Shown here: positions 50,657-59,639 of the stretch, piece by piece
How the letters are laid out: each line of letters opens with the position of its first letter
Numbering within the stretch: the stretch's first letter is position 1
DNA from: a virus
Length of the DNA: 64,000 nucleotides
Virus record (IMG/VR): IMGVR_UViG_3300048821_000386
Location: 1-64,000 of that record
Strand: one strand, 5' to 3'
Made by a program: the position numbers and the translations under genes
The notes under the pieces: generated by a model
Database searches by the model: none
Told to the model about the DNA's origin: nothing
The model's input: only the letters and a program-made list of their open reading frames with translations

Positions 50657-52829
50657 CTACCTCGTCTTCCAATTCCGCTCGAAGAAGCACGGAAAGAAGC
50701 TCAGGATCAGAAGTTTCAGCAATCACGGACTTCAATGAACTCAGTCCGGCGGCTCGTTCCTGTCTAGTATAGGAATCACCAACTGAATCGGTGATTTCGC
50801 GCTGGTTGAGTCGCGCAACGATCTCATCGATGATCTGACCGCTTGCTTTGCGCCAGTTCTTATCCACATTGAGACCATCGGCAATCAGTCGGTCCCGACC
50901 TTGCACCAAGCCTTCATAGATATCGCTCATGAGGCTGTCACTGTTCTTGCCTGGGCCCAGCTTCGATCCATGCTGGTTGGCCGGCCGCATCTTATTGGCG
51001 GTTGCCGCGGCGGTCTGAGTTGTCTTCTTGGCCGTGCCTCCGCGCGGGTGACCGGCGCCGGTACCCTTGCTGGCCCGGCGTGAGCTGGCATTGGCCACGG
51101 CGACCTTCGCCTTGGCAATGACAGGCAGATGTTTCGCCTGCGCTTCGAGACTCTGTTGTTCGTGGCTGGCCTTGACCTCGGACAGCTTGGCCTGGGCTTC
51201 CATCAGCTTCATCTGGGTTCCGGCCAACGCCTTCTGGTTCTTCACATCCTGTTCGCCGATCTCAATGGCCGATGCGGTCTTATACTTCTGGATCTCGCGT
51301 TCAAGGCGAAGCACATGGAGAGCGAAGTGAGTATCGTTCTGCTCCGTCTTGCTCATCGGCTTGAGGTTCATCCGCTTGCGGGCTTCCGTCTCGGTGAGCA
51401 GGTGGGAATTGAAGAGAGCCATCACATGCGTCTCTTCCTTGATCCGATTGTCGAGATCGAGTTCGTGGAATGCCAGCTTGGTGCGCGCCACGCCCTTCTG
51501 CACGGATGTCGAGTAGTTGGCTTCCTGGAACCATTCCTTGAAGATGAACATCCGGATCTGATCGGCCAGCTCGTCGAGGTCGGCCTTGATCGAATCCTTC
51601 AGGTTCTGCGAGATGTTGTCGGCGGTGGCGCGGGTGGCGTCGGCGCCTTCGCCCATATCGATGGCGCTCATGCCCAGGCCGATGTAGACCCGGGACTTGA
51701 AGTGCTCCACCAGGGCCTTGAAGTCAAGAGACTTGCCGTTGGCACCAACGGCGGTGACGGTGACGCGCTCATCCGTGACAAACACGCCCTCTTTGGGCAT
51801 GTTCTCGATCTGGAAGCGCACCATATCGATCTCGGACTCACCGCCCGGACCATAGGTGCAAGGAGCCTTCTCGTTGCCAACCTGAACGTGAAACAACGGG
51901 AACAGGTGGTTGATGAACAGGAGTTCGATGTTCTCTTCAAGCCGGCGCAAGGCGAAGATGTCATCCCGGACGGCGATGGTGCGCGGCGTTCCGAAGATGT
52001 GACCAGGCTTGACGTCCCACTTCAGGTGGATGATGTCCTCAACCGGGTAATCGATCCACGGAATGCCGTGGTCGAAGATGCGGCGCCACTTGCTGATCTT
52101 CCCCTTCTCCAGATAAGGGTGCATCGTGTGGGCGGGGATGATCACATAGGCAGCGACTGGGACCCTGCCGCCCTTCTTCTTGCTCACCGGGGAAGCGTCT
52201 TCCTTGCGGATCTTGAGGAGGAAGCAGTTGGAACACAGGAACAGGTTGCGCAGGACGCCCTTGATGAAGCTTTCGAAGCTGCGTTCGGTGACGAATTCAA
52301 ACGCATTGATGCGAGTCTGGATGTAATCGGCGTCTTCCTCGCGGTCGCTCATGATCTCGTAGCCCGCGCGCGCGGCGAGCGCCAGCTTGCGGGCCACGGC
52401 CTGCTTGACGTAGACCTCGGTGTCAGAGATGGCGTGCGGTTCGCGCATGTCATACTCCGGCATCAGGATGCCGTTCCACATATAGTAGGTGCCGATGTAA
52501 TCGGCTGCCTTGTCGAGCTTGATCTTGTTCAGGTCGCCGTTCAGCATCTTGCCGGCGTCCTCGATCTTCATGCCTTCCATCAGCTTGTCGCTGATGTTGC
52601 GTTCTCCAGTCGACCGTTCAACAGGCTGAAATCCTCTATCGGTATACGAGGCGGTCCTGCGCCCCAGCCCTTTGATGTTGGGCTCGATGACCTGGCCGGC
52701 GATCGTCCGGCGGATCACAGCGGCTTTGCCAGGCTTGGCCTTGGTGGACGTGCCGTCAACAAAGGCCATAAGCCGTTCCTGCCGGGCCGCCGCATTGTCC
52801 TGAAGAGTGGTGTCTGGTGTGCGTGGCAT
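50613..52829 (-). CDS. Portal protein
   Basis: 738 residues from ATG 52829, which overlaps the previous stop (TAATG); a frame extending to 53378 is not supported. It has portal features: a wing region (TYYMWNGILMPEYDMREPHA), FSSFIKGVLRNLFLCSNCF-like stem, the GHIFGTPRTIAVRDDIFALRR then LEENIELLFINHLFPLFHVQ run typical of portals, and YIGLGMSAIDMGEGADATRA. The C-terminal 170 residues are basic (AKKTTQTAAATANKMRPANQ), perhaps in the head interior. It forms the dodecameric DNA gate with the terminase. Confidence 0.85.
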   Translation of the reverse strand: MPRTPDTTLQDNAAARQERLMAFVDGTSTKAKPGKAAVIRRTIAGQVIEPNIKGLGRRTASYTDRGFQPVERSTGERNISDKLMEGMKIEDAGKMLNGDLNKIKLDKAADYIGTYYMWNGILMPEYDMREPHAISDTEVYVKQAVARKLALAARAGYEIMSDREEDADYIQTRINAFEFVTERSFESFIKGVLRNLFLCSNCFLLKIRKEDASPVSKKKGGRVPVAAYVIIPAHTMHPYLEKGKISKWRRIFDHGIPWIDYPVEDIIHLKWDVKPGHIFGTPRTIAVRDDIFALRRLEENIELLFINHLFPLFHVQVGNEKAPCTYGPGGESEIDMVRFQIENMPKEGVFVTDERVTVTAVGANGKSLDFKALVEHFKSRVYIGLGMSAIDMGEGADATRATADNISQNLKDSIKADLDELADQIRMFIFKEWFQEANYSTSVQKGVARTKLAFHELDLDNRIKEETHVMALFNSHLLTETEARKRMNLKPMSKTEQNDTHFALHVLRLEREIQKYKTASAIEIGEQDVKNQKALAGTQMKLMEAQAKLSEVKASHEQQSLEAQAKHLPVIAKAKVAVANASSRRASKGTGAGHPRGGTAKKTTQTAAATANKMRPANQHGSKLGPGKNSDSLMSDIYEGLVQGRDRLIADGLNVDKNWRKASGQIIDEIVARLNQREITDSVGDSYTRQERAAGLSSLKSVIAETSDPELLSVLLRAELEDEVDDAELEYAIAGRAA
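50760..50775 (-). promoter_or_regulatory. Phage promoter-like element, copy 5 (inside portal 3-prime end)
   Basis: Minus-strand TTCCTATACTAGACAG, the exact consensus, inside the portal gene (encoding SYTRQ). It would transcribe the small Pro-rich gene, protease and capsid genes, i.e. give head genes their own transcript. Confidence 0.6.
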
Positions 52830-54469
52830 TAGCTCACTGCTCCGATGGTGGGTGCTTGTACAGTCGACGAGGATGCGACGATCAGGTTCACGCCGCCCTT
52901 GGTCAGAACCGTTTGCACGTTGCTGGGCGGTGCGGGGACTGTGGGAGAAACTGCCTGCATCTGGCCGTTGGTGACAACGAAGGAAGTGCCTGTCGTCGAA
53001 CTCATGCCGCTGAGGATCTGGCTCACAGCCGCGGTCTGAGTGACAGAGTTTGTGGCGCCTACCGCAGGTTGGCTGCTGTTGTAGGTCATCACGGCCTTGG
53101 CCAGTTGGGTCAGTGTGTTCAGGGCCTGAGTGCTGGCGATGATGTCCATCTGGGTGTTCATGTCGCCGGTCCGGCGATTCAACAGCTTCTGGAACGATTC
53201 CTGAAGCACCATGACCCGGTTGCTGACTGTCGTGTTTGCCCAATCGAGGTGGGTAGCCAACGTCATCAGGCCGGGTGTCATTGGACCCGCCCCGGGAACC
53301 TGGAAAGTGCTCGCCGGCACCAGCGCAGACGAACTGACCGGCGCTGTCGGCAGGCCGCTGTTGTAGGCCAGAGAACAACCCTTGAGTCCGCCGGTGGTGT
53401 TGACGAAGCTCTGTCTTGCCCCGTTGACCACCACGTTGGCCATGGCCGCGGCTGCCTGGATCTGCGAGACCATCTGGCCAATATTGGATGTGCTGCCTTT
53501 GAGGGGCTGCACCGCGGTCTGCATGAAACGGTCGGCCATGATGACCATCCCGGCCGCTTCAGCGATGAGTTGAACGAACACCGTGCCAGTCATCCCGTTG
53601 ACGATCGAGTCCAGGCGAGGCCCTTGTGAGAAGCCTTGAAGTGCCTGCAACATCGGGATCATCCTCACCAGATTGGTGGGAGGTTCCAGGAAGAACTGGT
53701 TCAGGACATTATTGACGTCCTGAGCGACAACTCCTACACCCGCAGTCAGTTGGTAGACCGACGCATAGGAACTTTGGAAGGAGTCGAGCGAGCTGTTCAT
53801 GGTGCTCGCCAGCGCCGGCGAAACGTCCTGTCCCAGAATCGAGATCTGGTTTGGATTGTTGATGGCGATCGAAGGGGTTCCCGGCGATGCAATGACCGGA
53901 TACTGTGACAGTTGGGCTGTCATGTTGTTGAAGAGGACCGCGTCCCCTTTCAATGGGCCCAGAAGCAGAGCGGTCTGGTATTGGGATTGTCCGCTGTTGA
54001 CCAGGCCGCTTTCGATGGCTTGGTTGATTTGAGTGACGGCCGACGCCTGAAACGGATTCGTCTCGTAGGCAGTGCCGGTTCCCAGGCCCGATTCGATCTG
54101 CAATGCCGTCATCTTGGCATCGAGCATCCGGTTGTACATACTGACGGTAAGCGAGGTCGGCACCGGCAGGTTTGAATAGATCGTTTGCAGTGCCCGCGCG
54201 GTCTCCGGATCCACGGAAGGATCGAACTCGATGCCCAGCCCCGTGCTCATTGCAAGGATCACCTGCTGCAGGTACTGATTGGTGTCCAACAGGTCTGCCA
54301 GTCTGGCGATCAGCTTTCCGGCGGCCGACGCGCTCGCCGTGGCATTCCCGGAATTCGCCAGGCTGCCACCTGTGGCCAGACTCACAGGCACAGCAGCCTG
54401 TGCGGCGGGAATCGCCGCCGAGACGGTGGGCGGAGGGGTGTACTTGAACTGGATCGACTCGAAGGCCAT
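52829..54469 (-). CDS. Large phage structural protein, unknown
   Basis: 546 residues from ATG 54469, overlapping the previous stop (TAATG), and overlapping the portal start the same way. Helical and Ala/Gln/Met-rich: QQVILAMSTGLGIEFDPSVD, ETARALQTIYSNLPVPTSLT and MYNRMLDAKMTALQIESGLG, then TTAMVGSMVSQIQAAAAMAN-like stretches. No signal peptide. In large myophages a gene between terminase and portal often encodes an internal or adaptor protein. Role unknown. Confidence 0.55.
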   Translation of the reverse strand: MAFESIQFKYTPPPTVSAAIPAAQAAVPVSLATGGSLANSGNATASASAAGKLIARLADLLDTNQYLQQVILAMSTGLGIEFDPSVDPETARALQTIYSNLPVPTSLTVSMYNRMLDAKMTALQIESGLGTGTAYETNPFQASAVTQINQAIESGLVNSGQSQYQTALLLGPLKGDAVLFNNMTAQLSQYPVIASPGTPSIAINNPNQISILGQDVSPALASTMNSSLDSFQSSYASVYQLTAGVGVVAQDVNNVLNQFFLEPPTNLVRMIPMLQALQGFSQGPRLDSIVNGMTGTVFVQLIAEAAGMVIMADRFMQTAVQPLKGSTSNIGQMVSQIQAAAAMANVVVNGARQSFVNTTGGLKGCSLAYNSGLPTAPVSSSALVPASTFQVPGAGPMTPGLMTLATHLDWANTTVSNRVMVLQESFQKLLNRRTGDMNTQMDIIASTQALNTLTQLAKAVMTYNSSQPAVGATNSVTQTAAVSQILSGMSSTTGTSFVVTNGQMQAVSPTVPAPPSNVQTVLTKGGVNLIVASSSTVQAPTIGAVS

Positions 54470-54888
54470 TAAGAACTCGGAAGATTGTTGGCAACGACTG
54501 CGCTGCCGGTTGAATCGGAAAGGTCGTCGGGATTGACCGCGAAGGTCTGCTGGAAACCGACCAGTTGCTGGAAGGCATTGCCGACCGTTCCCATCGAATC
54601 CGTCGTATAGAGGTTCTTCTGCACATCCAGGTTGAGGGGCACTCTGGGCTGGATGAGCTGCCAGGCAATCTGCAGGATGTCGGCGGCGCTCGAATAGGTC
54701 GTCATCTCGTCGAAGAAGTCCTGCAACCCGAGGAATCCTCCCTTCAACCAGCTCAGTTGGCCGTTGTAGCCCAACTGCTGGAGGAACGGGAACTTGGACA
54801 ACTTCTCAATGACCGAGACCGCGATCGGCATGTCGTAACTGGCTGCCACACTCGCCGCGATGTTGTCCTGGGGATCTCCGTTGGCCAT
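54469..54888 (-). CDS. Small packaging-region protein, unknown
   Basis: 139 residues from ATG 54888, overlapping the terminase stop (TAATG). It begins ANGDPQDNIAASVAASYDMP and has helices KLSKFPFLQQLGYNGQLSWL and AADILQIAWQLIQPRVPLNL. No recognised family. Coupling to the terminase suggests a packaging or portal-associated role. Confidence 0.5.
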   Translation of the reverse strand: MANGDPQDNIAASVAASYDMPIAVSVIEKLSKFPFLQQLGYNGQLSWLKGGFLGLQDFFDEMTTYSSAADILQIAWQLIQPRVPLNLDVQKNLYTTDSMGTVGNAFQQLVGFQQTFAVNPDDLSDSTGSAVVANNLPSS

Positions 54889-56996
54889 TAACCACCACCA
54901 AAACGACGTCCGGCACTGCCAAATCCAGGCCGGGTTGAATTCTGAAAGAAGCTGGTGCGGGAAGGAACGCGACCATTGCCGGCGGACCCAGGTGAGTTGA
55001 CAGGTGCCACGGTGTAGCTCTGTCTCGCCATGTGGAGCAAACGGTACTGCTCCTGCAGGTTGCTTTCTGGTTTGGTTCGCGCAGGAACACCGGAGGTCTC
55101 GCGTTTGAGTTCACGCATCCTCTCGGTGGCAGCCGGGGCTGGCGGCCCTGGTGCCTGGACAGGTGACGCCGCCTGCTGGCTAATTACAGTGGACGGCAAT
55201 CCCCAGCCTGACACATGGGCGATTTGTATCAAACGCCTGACGGTTTCCTTGGTGTGCCAGAGACCGTAGTTCAATTCGATTCCCAGCATCGACAACATGA
55301 AAGCATCGAGATCGTGATCGCCGGAGTCGGCATCAGTCGAGTAGGTGTCGGCAGCTCCGCCCTTGGTCCAGGTCTTGACCCGGAAGCCACGAAGCTGTTC
55401 TTCGAGCAGTGCATACTCGCGCGAAACCTCCACCAACTCCATCTCGAAGGCCATGACCACGCCCTCGACCATGAACGGCTTGGTGCGCCGTTTGAGAATG
55501 TCGTCCTTGGGGTTGGGCAGGTACTTCGAGTCAGGGTCCCGGTTGGGAACCAGAGCGTTGGTCTCCAGCTTGGCGCCGAAGTCGACGACGTTGATGTACT
55601 TCAGCTTCGCGGTGTCCGAATCGAATGTGCCGGCCTGAACGCCGATGTCCTTGATGAGTTCGTCCTGAACGAAGCCGAAGCCGGCATCGACGTACACATA
55701 GTCGCAGTGCCAGAGCTTGTTCAGCTCCACGATCCTGTTGAAGGACTTCTTGGTCGTTGCCTTGTCGTCGTCGATCGCTTCGTGGTGAACCACGCGCCGT
55801 TTGCGGGTGGTGGGGTCGTATTGGGTGACCACAATCCGGGTGCCGGTGCCCTTGCCGTTCCAGTCGATCCCCATCACATGCCGCTTGTTCGGGTCATAGA
55901 TGAGAGTCTTGAGGCTGTAGGGCTTCATGGCCCAGTCAACGAAGGCAGACTTGAACACGCCGGCGGTGGGATCGCCGAACTCGGCCAGCCACTCGTGACG
56001 ATACTTCTCGAGGGTCTGGGCCTCGGCCAAACAGACTTCCTCGTTCAGCTGATCGGTCCCCCAGTTCGGGTGATCCATGATCGGGTGGAAGAACTCTTTG
56101 TAGTCCGGCAGCTTGTTGCACATCTGCCAGAACATCCCGCGCAGGCCGGTCGGGGTCGAAGAGCCGTGGAAGGTGATGTTCTTGAACCGACGCATCAGCG
56201 GCATGATGGCCTGGTAATCCTTGTCCGCCAGGTAGTCCTGCTCCTCCAGCCGGATACGCCGCGGGGATTGGCTACGGACGGAATCTGCGCCCTTGCCGGA
56301 CTTCGATCCGGCCGTGAAGATCTTGATGACCGATCCGTTGCCGAACCGCATGTAGTAATAAGGTTGCTGCTTCTTCGAGATCAGGAAGTCGTTGCCGCCA
56401 AGCGCCGGCGAGTTCTCGATCTGGAAGACGATCTCATCCCACCACAGCTGGGCTTGCGCCTGGGAAGGCGCCACCACCATGACTTCGGTGTTCTTGTTGA
56501 TGCTGATGAAGTGGAGTTCTTCGATGACGCCGCAGAGGGTCTTGCCCAGGCCACGGCCCCACCTGTCGACCTTGCGCGGGGAAGTGCAGCGGAGCGCCTC
56601 TTCCTGGTATACGCGCGGCGCGCAAGGCTCGATGTTGCCCTGATCGTCGCGCAGAACCATATACCTGGTGGACCAGAACGCCGGATCGTAGATCTCACGG
56701 ATCTCGTCCAGCTCCATGTCATCCCCACGGGTGTGCAGGTCAGCCTGCATCGCCTCGTAATCGGGAATGTCATAGACGCCGAAGCACTTGATTCCGAATG
56801 CTTTGCCAGGATGCTTCTGCTTGTAGCCTGCGACACAGTCCTGGCACTGCTTACAGCCCAAGATCCGGCGCAGGACTCCCTCCTGGTCGGTGCCTGCAGC
56901 TTCGAAATCTCGTTTGATGGTGTTGGCAAAGAAGGTCTGATCATCCGGCGTGAGGCCGGCAACCAGATCCGCCAACGGAACGAATCCGGTACTCAA
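54888..56996 (-). CDS. Terminase large subunit
   Basis: About 702 residues if the TTG at 56996 is used (AAGGAA eight bases upstream); no ATG lies near, so the start is uncertain, and a longer frame to 57338 is a shadow of the next gene. ATPase: Walker A GRGLGKT (about 147-153), Walker B IRLEEQD (about 248-254), coupling FHGSSTPTG. Nuclease: GIDWNG (D378), YVDAGFG (D437), SGDHDLDAF (D560, D562), the three acidic sites of the RNase H fold. An N-terminal cysteine cluster CKQCQDC plus IKCFG is unusual and may bind zinc. It packages DNA through the portal. Confidence 0.92.
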   Translation of the reverse strand: MSTGFVPLADLVAGLTPDDQTFFANTIKRDFEAAGTDQEGVLRRILGCKQCQDCVAGYKQKHPGKAFGIKCFGVYDIPDYEAMQADLHTRGDDMELDEIREIYDPAFWSTRYMVLRDDQGNIEPCAPRVYQEEALRCTSPRKVDRWGRGLGKTLCGVIEELHFISINKNTEVMVVAPSQAQAQLWWDEIVFQIENSPALGGNDFLISKKQQPYYYMRFGNGSVIKIFTAGSKSGKGADSVRSQSPRRIRLEEQDYLADKDYQAIMPLMRRFKNITFHGSSTPTGLRGMFWQMCNKLPDYKEFFHPIMDHPNWGTDQLNEEVCLAEAQTLEKYRHEWLAEFGDPTAGVFKSAFVDWAMKPYSLKTLIYDPNKRHVMGIDWNGKGTGTRIVVTQYDPTTRKRRVVHHEAIDDDKATTKKSFNRIVELNKLWHCDYVYVDAGFGFVQDELIKDIGVQAGTFDSDTAKLKYINVVDFGAKLETNALVPNRDPDSKYLPNPKDDILKRRTKPFMVEGVVMAFEMELVEVSREYALLEEQLRGFRVKTWTKGGAADTYSTDADSGDHDLDAFMLSMLGIELNYGLWHTKETVRRLIQIAHVSGWGLPSTVISQQAASPVQAPGPPAPAATERMRELKRETSGVPARTKPESNLQEQYRLLHMARQSYTVAPVNSPGSAGNGRVPSRTSFFQNSTRPGFGSAGRRFGGG

Positions 56997-57079
56997 GTGG
57001 AATTCCTTGGAGAGATCCGCTGATTTGCCAGGCTGGCTCAGCGGACGAAGCCTTTGTAGGGTGCCTACTCTGGGTAAAC

Positions 57080-57092
57080 ACCAACTCTTAGC
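57080..57092. repeat. Junction inverted repeat at terminase leader
   Basis: ACCAAC-T-CTTAGC, a degenerate copy of the 6-1-6 palindrome, covering the stop codon of the 57088-57540 gene. Confidence 0.35.
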
Positions 57093-57540
57093 CGGTGCGG
57101 CGAACCGAGAGGGTGATGGAGCCGGCGCCGTCGTAGTTCGAGACCTGAAAGACCAGGGAACCACCGCCGATGAGCTTGCGCTGCTCGGCAAAGCCGGCAT
57201 ACAGGTTGCCGCTGTTGAGAGTCGACACATTGTTCCAGGTGGCGACGACTGTTTCGCCGTCCGCGAGGAAGACCGTGATCGTGCAGCTTGTGTGCAGATC
57301 GCTGAAGGTCGCATCCAACTCGATTGCGTTGGCGGCAACGTCGATCAGCCCCGAAGTTGCATTTGCCGTGATGGCCGTGAACACGGGAAGGCCTGACTCG
57401 AATTGGGTGGGCAGATCACCCACGCCGAAGCCGGCAAGGTTCCCGCCGTAAACAGGATGGGGTGTATTCAACACAGCACGCGGGTAGTTCAGGTACGAAC
57501 AGCCGGGAGCCGGGTTGGGAATGGTGACGGGAGATCCCAT
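57088..57540 (-). CDS. Beta-rich phage structural protein, unknown
   Basis: 150 residues from ATG 57540. PAPGCSYLNYPRAVLNTPHP, then an Ig/jelly-roll-like section (SGLIDVAANAIELDATFSDL, TCTITVFLADGETVVATWNN, GSLVFQVSNYDGAGSITLSV). Likely a head decoration or fibre-tip module. No family name can be given. Confidence 0.55.
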   Translation of the reverse strand: MGSPVTIPNPAPGCSYLNYPRAVLNTPHPVYGGNLAGFGVGDLPTQFESGLPVFTAITANATSGLIDVAANAIELDATFSDLHTSCTITVFLADGETVVATWNNVSTLNSGNLYAGFAEQRKLIGGGSLVFQVSNYDGAGSITLSVRRTG

Positions 57541-57573
57541 GAGGCACTCACTTTCCGAAGGTTGAAGGTTGGG

Positions 57574-57849
57574 TTAGACGCGCTTCGCAAGGGCACGAGC
57601 TCCGAGCACAGAACCTGCTCCGAGGACACCGAGGGTTGCGCCGATCCGGGCGGACCGGGCCTTATCCTGGTTTCCGCCGTATGCCCAGTTCTTGTAGGCG
57701 CCGCCGACCCCGCCGGCAATGCCGGCACCGGCGACGATACCTGTGCCAATCGCGGCATTCCTTGCAATTCCAGGTTGTGACACCCGGCCAGCCGTCCATT
57801 TGGCTGCCGAGCTGAGAGAACTCCAAATTGCATTGAGTGGGTTGTTCAC
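57574..57849 (-). CDS. Small Gly/Ala-rich membrane protein A
   Basis: 91 residues from GTG 57849 (GGAGACAAA upstream). Starts NNPLNAIWSSLSS, followed by glycine-zipper segments IGTGIVAGAGIAGGVGGAYK and IGATLGVLGAGSVLGARALA. The start NNP(L/F)N is shared with the gene at 59089-59337, so the two are paralogues. Such Gly-zipper proteins insert in membranes; these may be internal virion proteins ejected at infection. Confidence 0.55.
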   Translation of the reverse strand: MNNPLNAIWSSLSSAAKWTAGRVSQPGIARNAAIGTGIVAGAGIAGGVGGAYKNWAYGGNQDKARSARIGATLGVLGAGSVLGARALAKRV

Positions 57850-57859
57850 TTTGTCTCCA

Positions 57860-58393
57860 TTACCGGTGAAGGAAGTAGGCCTCTTGGCCCAGGTAACGGC
57901 GGGCCGCCGAAGTGGCGCCGCTCATCTCATAGAAAGCCTGCATACGCAGGCGCTGGGCCGTCTCCGTGTCGGTGTAGTGCCCACCAAACTCCAGATGGCG
58001 GATCTGCCGACCAAGGTCAGTCACGGCGCGCACAGTGTTTCGGGCTCCCGCTCCGATTGCCGCATCCGGATAGAGGGACGCCAGCCATGCGAGAGTCCCA
58101 ATCCCAGGTATAGAAATGCCAATTGCAGCCGCCGCAGTTGAAATCCCCATTGCCATTGCCCCTTGGAGGACCGGAGCAACTGCTACACCTGCTCCGATCC
58201 CCAAAGTCGTCGGAACGATCTCGCCACGCTGGGCAGAAGACATTTCCTGAGCCATTGATTGGACATCGAGGGTAGAGCCAGGAAGTCCTACAGAAAGAGC
58301 GGCTCTTTTCCAATAAGGCGCTGGGATCGATCCAATGAACTGGACGGTGTTGGTGAAGTTGCTCTGCGCAGACTGAGTGAGCGTCGCCAGCAT
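57860..58393 (-). CDS. Gly/Ala-rich membrane protein B
   Basis: 177 residues from ATG 58393, overlapping the upstream stop (TAATG). Hydrophobic middle: LGIGAGVAVAPVLQGAMAMG and ISTAAAAIGISIPGIGTLAW. C-terminus TAQRLRMQAFYEMSGATSAA then RRYLGQEAYFLHR, a motif seen at the ends of phage structural/tail internal proteins (the ARRYLGxEAxxLH style). Function unknown; probably a virion internal protein. Confidence 0.55.
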   Translation of the reverse strand: MLATLTQSAQSNFTNTVQFIGSIPAPYWKRAALSVGLPGSTLDVQSMAQEMSSAQRGEIVPTTLGIGAGVAVAPVLQGAMAMGISTAAAAIGISIPGIGTLAWLASLYPDAAIGAGARNTVRAVTDLGRQIRHLEFGGHYTDTETAQRLRMQAFYEMSGATSAARRYLGQEAYFLHR

Positions 58394-59067
58394 TAGTGCC
58401 GCCTTGAATGGAGACCAAAGACCACGTCTCCTGTGGCATTCATCGAACTCATACGCCGGCGCACGCCGGGCTCAGTCTCGTATCCTCCGGAACCGTCACT
58501 GACGGCGTGATCCTCGGCGGCATAGGAATCTTCGTGCGTAAAGGCGCGCGTCGCAGTACCGGCTCCAATGGCAGCGGCCGCCACAAGGGCAGCCTTCGCA
58601 TACCAGGGAGATCCGCCCCAGAGTTTCGTTGCTCCGCGGGCAGCCAGAGTCGTTACGCCCCCGATGGCCGCGCCGGCGGCGGCTCCTCTGACGGGGTCGT
58701 CACTCAACTTGGAACCGATCAGGCCCCCAGCGACCGCGCCGAAGCCTGCCATGGTGAGAGGGTGACTCAGCATCCCGGTGAGCCCTTTGGTCTGAAAGGC
58801 ACGGCTTATGGACCGGGTGGCACTCTCGCCGATGCCTCTGGCCGTTCCCCAGGCTGCGGGAGCCAGGATGTCACGGCTCTTCCACGCGAACGCTCCGACG
58901 CCGGCGGCCACGGCGGCCGTAGCCCCGCCTTGAACAATCGAGAATCCAAGCCGCTCAGGAGCAGGATCATCCTGAGCAGCGGCACTGGCGCGCGAAAAGC
59001 CGAATGCTCCGCCAAGAACTGCGGAGCCGGACATGACGGCGAGTGTTGCTGGAGCAAATCTGGGCAA
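58393..59067 (-). CDS. Gly/Ala-rich membrane protein C
   Basis: 224 residues from TTG 59067 with GGAAGG just upstream. Several glycine-zipper spans: ATLAVMSGSAVLGGAFGFSR, IVQGGATAAVAAGVGAFAW, TMAGFGAVAGGLIGSKL and AALVAAAAIGAGTATRAF. The C-terminus MNATGDVVFGLHSRRH resembles ends of phage proteins in the same operon type. It could form a channel in the host membrane during injection. Function is inference. Confidence 0.55.
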   Translation of the reverse strand: MPRFAPATLAVMSGSAVLGGAFGFSRASAAAQDDPAPERLGFSIVQGGATAAVAAGVGAFAWKSRDILAPAAWGTARGIGESATRSISRAFQTKGLTGMLSHPLTMAGFGAVAGGLIGSKLSDDPVRGAAAGAAIGGVTTLAARGATKLWGGSPWYAKAALVAAAAIGAGTATRAFTHEDSYAAEDHAVSDGSGGYETEPGVRRRMSSMNATGDVVFGLHSRRH

Positions 59068-59088
59068 GTAGCCTTCCGAATCTATTGG

Positions 59089-59337
59089 TTACGCTGCAGC
59101 CCGGAGAGCGCGTTGGGCCCATATAGAGAAGCCAGCAGCACCCACAGCGCCGGCTGCACCTCCGTACAGTGCCCCTCTTCCCATGGCACTGACTTTGTGG
59201 TTCTTCCGTCCGACGATGGCGCCCACCGCTGCGGAGCCGGCAGCAAACTGAGCACCTCCAGAAGCCGCGGCAAACCCGGCAGCTCGCCAGTTCGTTGCCC
59301 TCAGTGTGCTCATGATCGGATTGAAGGGATTGTTCAC
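59089..59337 (-). CDS. Small Gly/Ala-rich membrane protein D
   Basis: 82 residues from GTG 59337, AGGAG seven bases upstream and promoter copy 6 about 20 bases further. MNNPFNPIMSTLRATNWRAA, then GGAQFAAGSAAVGAIVGRKN and GALYGGAAGAVGAAGFSIWA. Paralogue of the 91-residue gene at 57574-57849. First gene of the small membrane-protein operon, next to cargo block B. Confidence 0.55.
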   Translation of the reverse strand: MNNPFNPIMSTLRATNWRAAGFAAASGGAQFAAGSAAVGAIVGRKNHKVSAMGRGALYGGAAGAVGAAGFSIWAQRALRAAA

Positions 59338-59353
59338 TTCGGACTCCTGGAAG

Positions 59354-59369
59354 CTGTCTAGTATAGGGT
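59354..59369 (-). promoter_or_regulatory. Phage promoter-like element, copy 6
   Basis: Minus-strand ACCCTATACTAGACAG, two mismatches at the 5-prime end. It restarts phage transcription just left of cargo block B, 17 bases before the GTG at 59337. Confidence 0.6.
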
Positions 59370-59401
59370 TCTGTTGGCGAATCCCCGAAGCGGCTTCTGC
59401 A

Positions 59402-59431
59402 AATCAAAACAAACGCCGTTTTACCGGCGTT
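59402..59431 (-). terminator. Terminator reading leftward out of cargo block B
   Basis: AACGCCG (59412-59418) and CGGCGTT (59425-59431); on the minus strand the stem is followed by TGTTTTGATTT. It would stop transcripts running leftward through the cargo, directly before promoter copy 6. Confidence 0.65.
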
Positions 59432-59441
59432 GCGAAGCAGC

Positions 59442-59639
59442 AACCGTGATCAAGACGTTCCTGAATGGGTGACTTGGGCTGTTTTGCACGGCGCATACGA
59501 CGCGCAAATCTTCACCAACGACCGCGAGAAGCTGGGAGCGGCGCTGGGGCATGATGTCTCGCACAGCAGCGCCCATGTGCCGGAGATGAAGCTGGAACAG
59601 AAGCAGGAGCAGAGCTTCGATTTTGGCTTGGGTCTCTAG
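59442..59639 (+). pseudogene. C-terminal remnant of a MobF-type conjugative relaxase
   Basis: The frame reads EWVTWAVLHGAYDAQIFTND then REKLGAALGHDVSHSSAHVP and EMKLEQKQEQSFDFGLGL before a stop. This looks like the end of the helicase part of TraI/TrwC relaxases, where a conserved SRxxxDAQIYTND and LGxALSRDVSHxSA occur; the SR is here LH. Nothing upstream could encode the rest. It marks past mobile-element DNA at the cargo edge. Confidence 0.5.

Noticed and set aside
52830-53378. N-terminal extension of the portal frame
   Set aside because: It overlaps the 546-residue gene, is Arg/Gly/His-rich, and the ATG at 52829 has the usual TAATG overlap.
55215-57023. Plus-strand 602-codon frame opposite the terminase
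   Set aside because: Antisense shadow; the terminase motifs on the minus strand are unambiguous.
56997-57338. N-terminal extension of the terminase frame
   Set aside because: It overlaps the 57088-57540 gene, is Ser/Pro/Arg-rich like a shadow and has no ribosome site.
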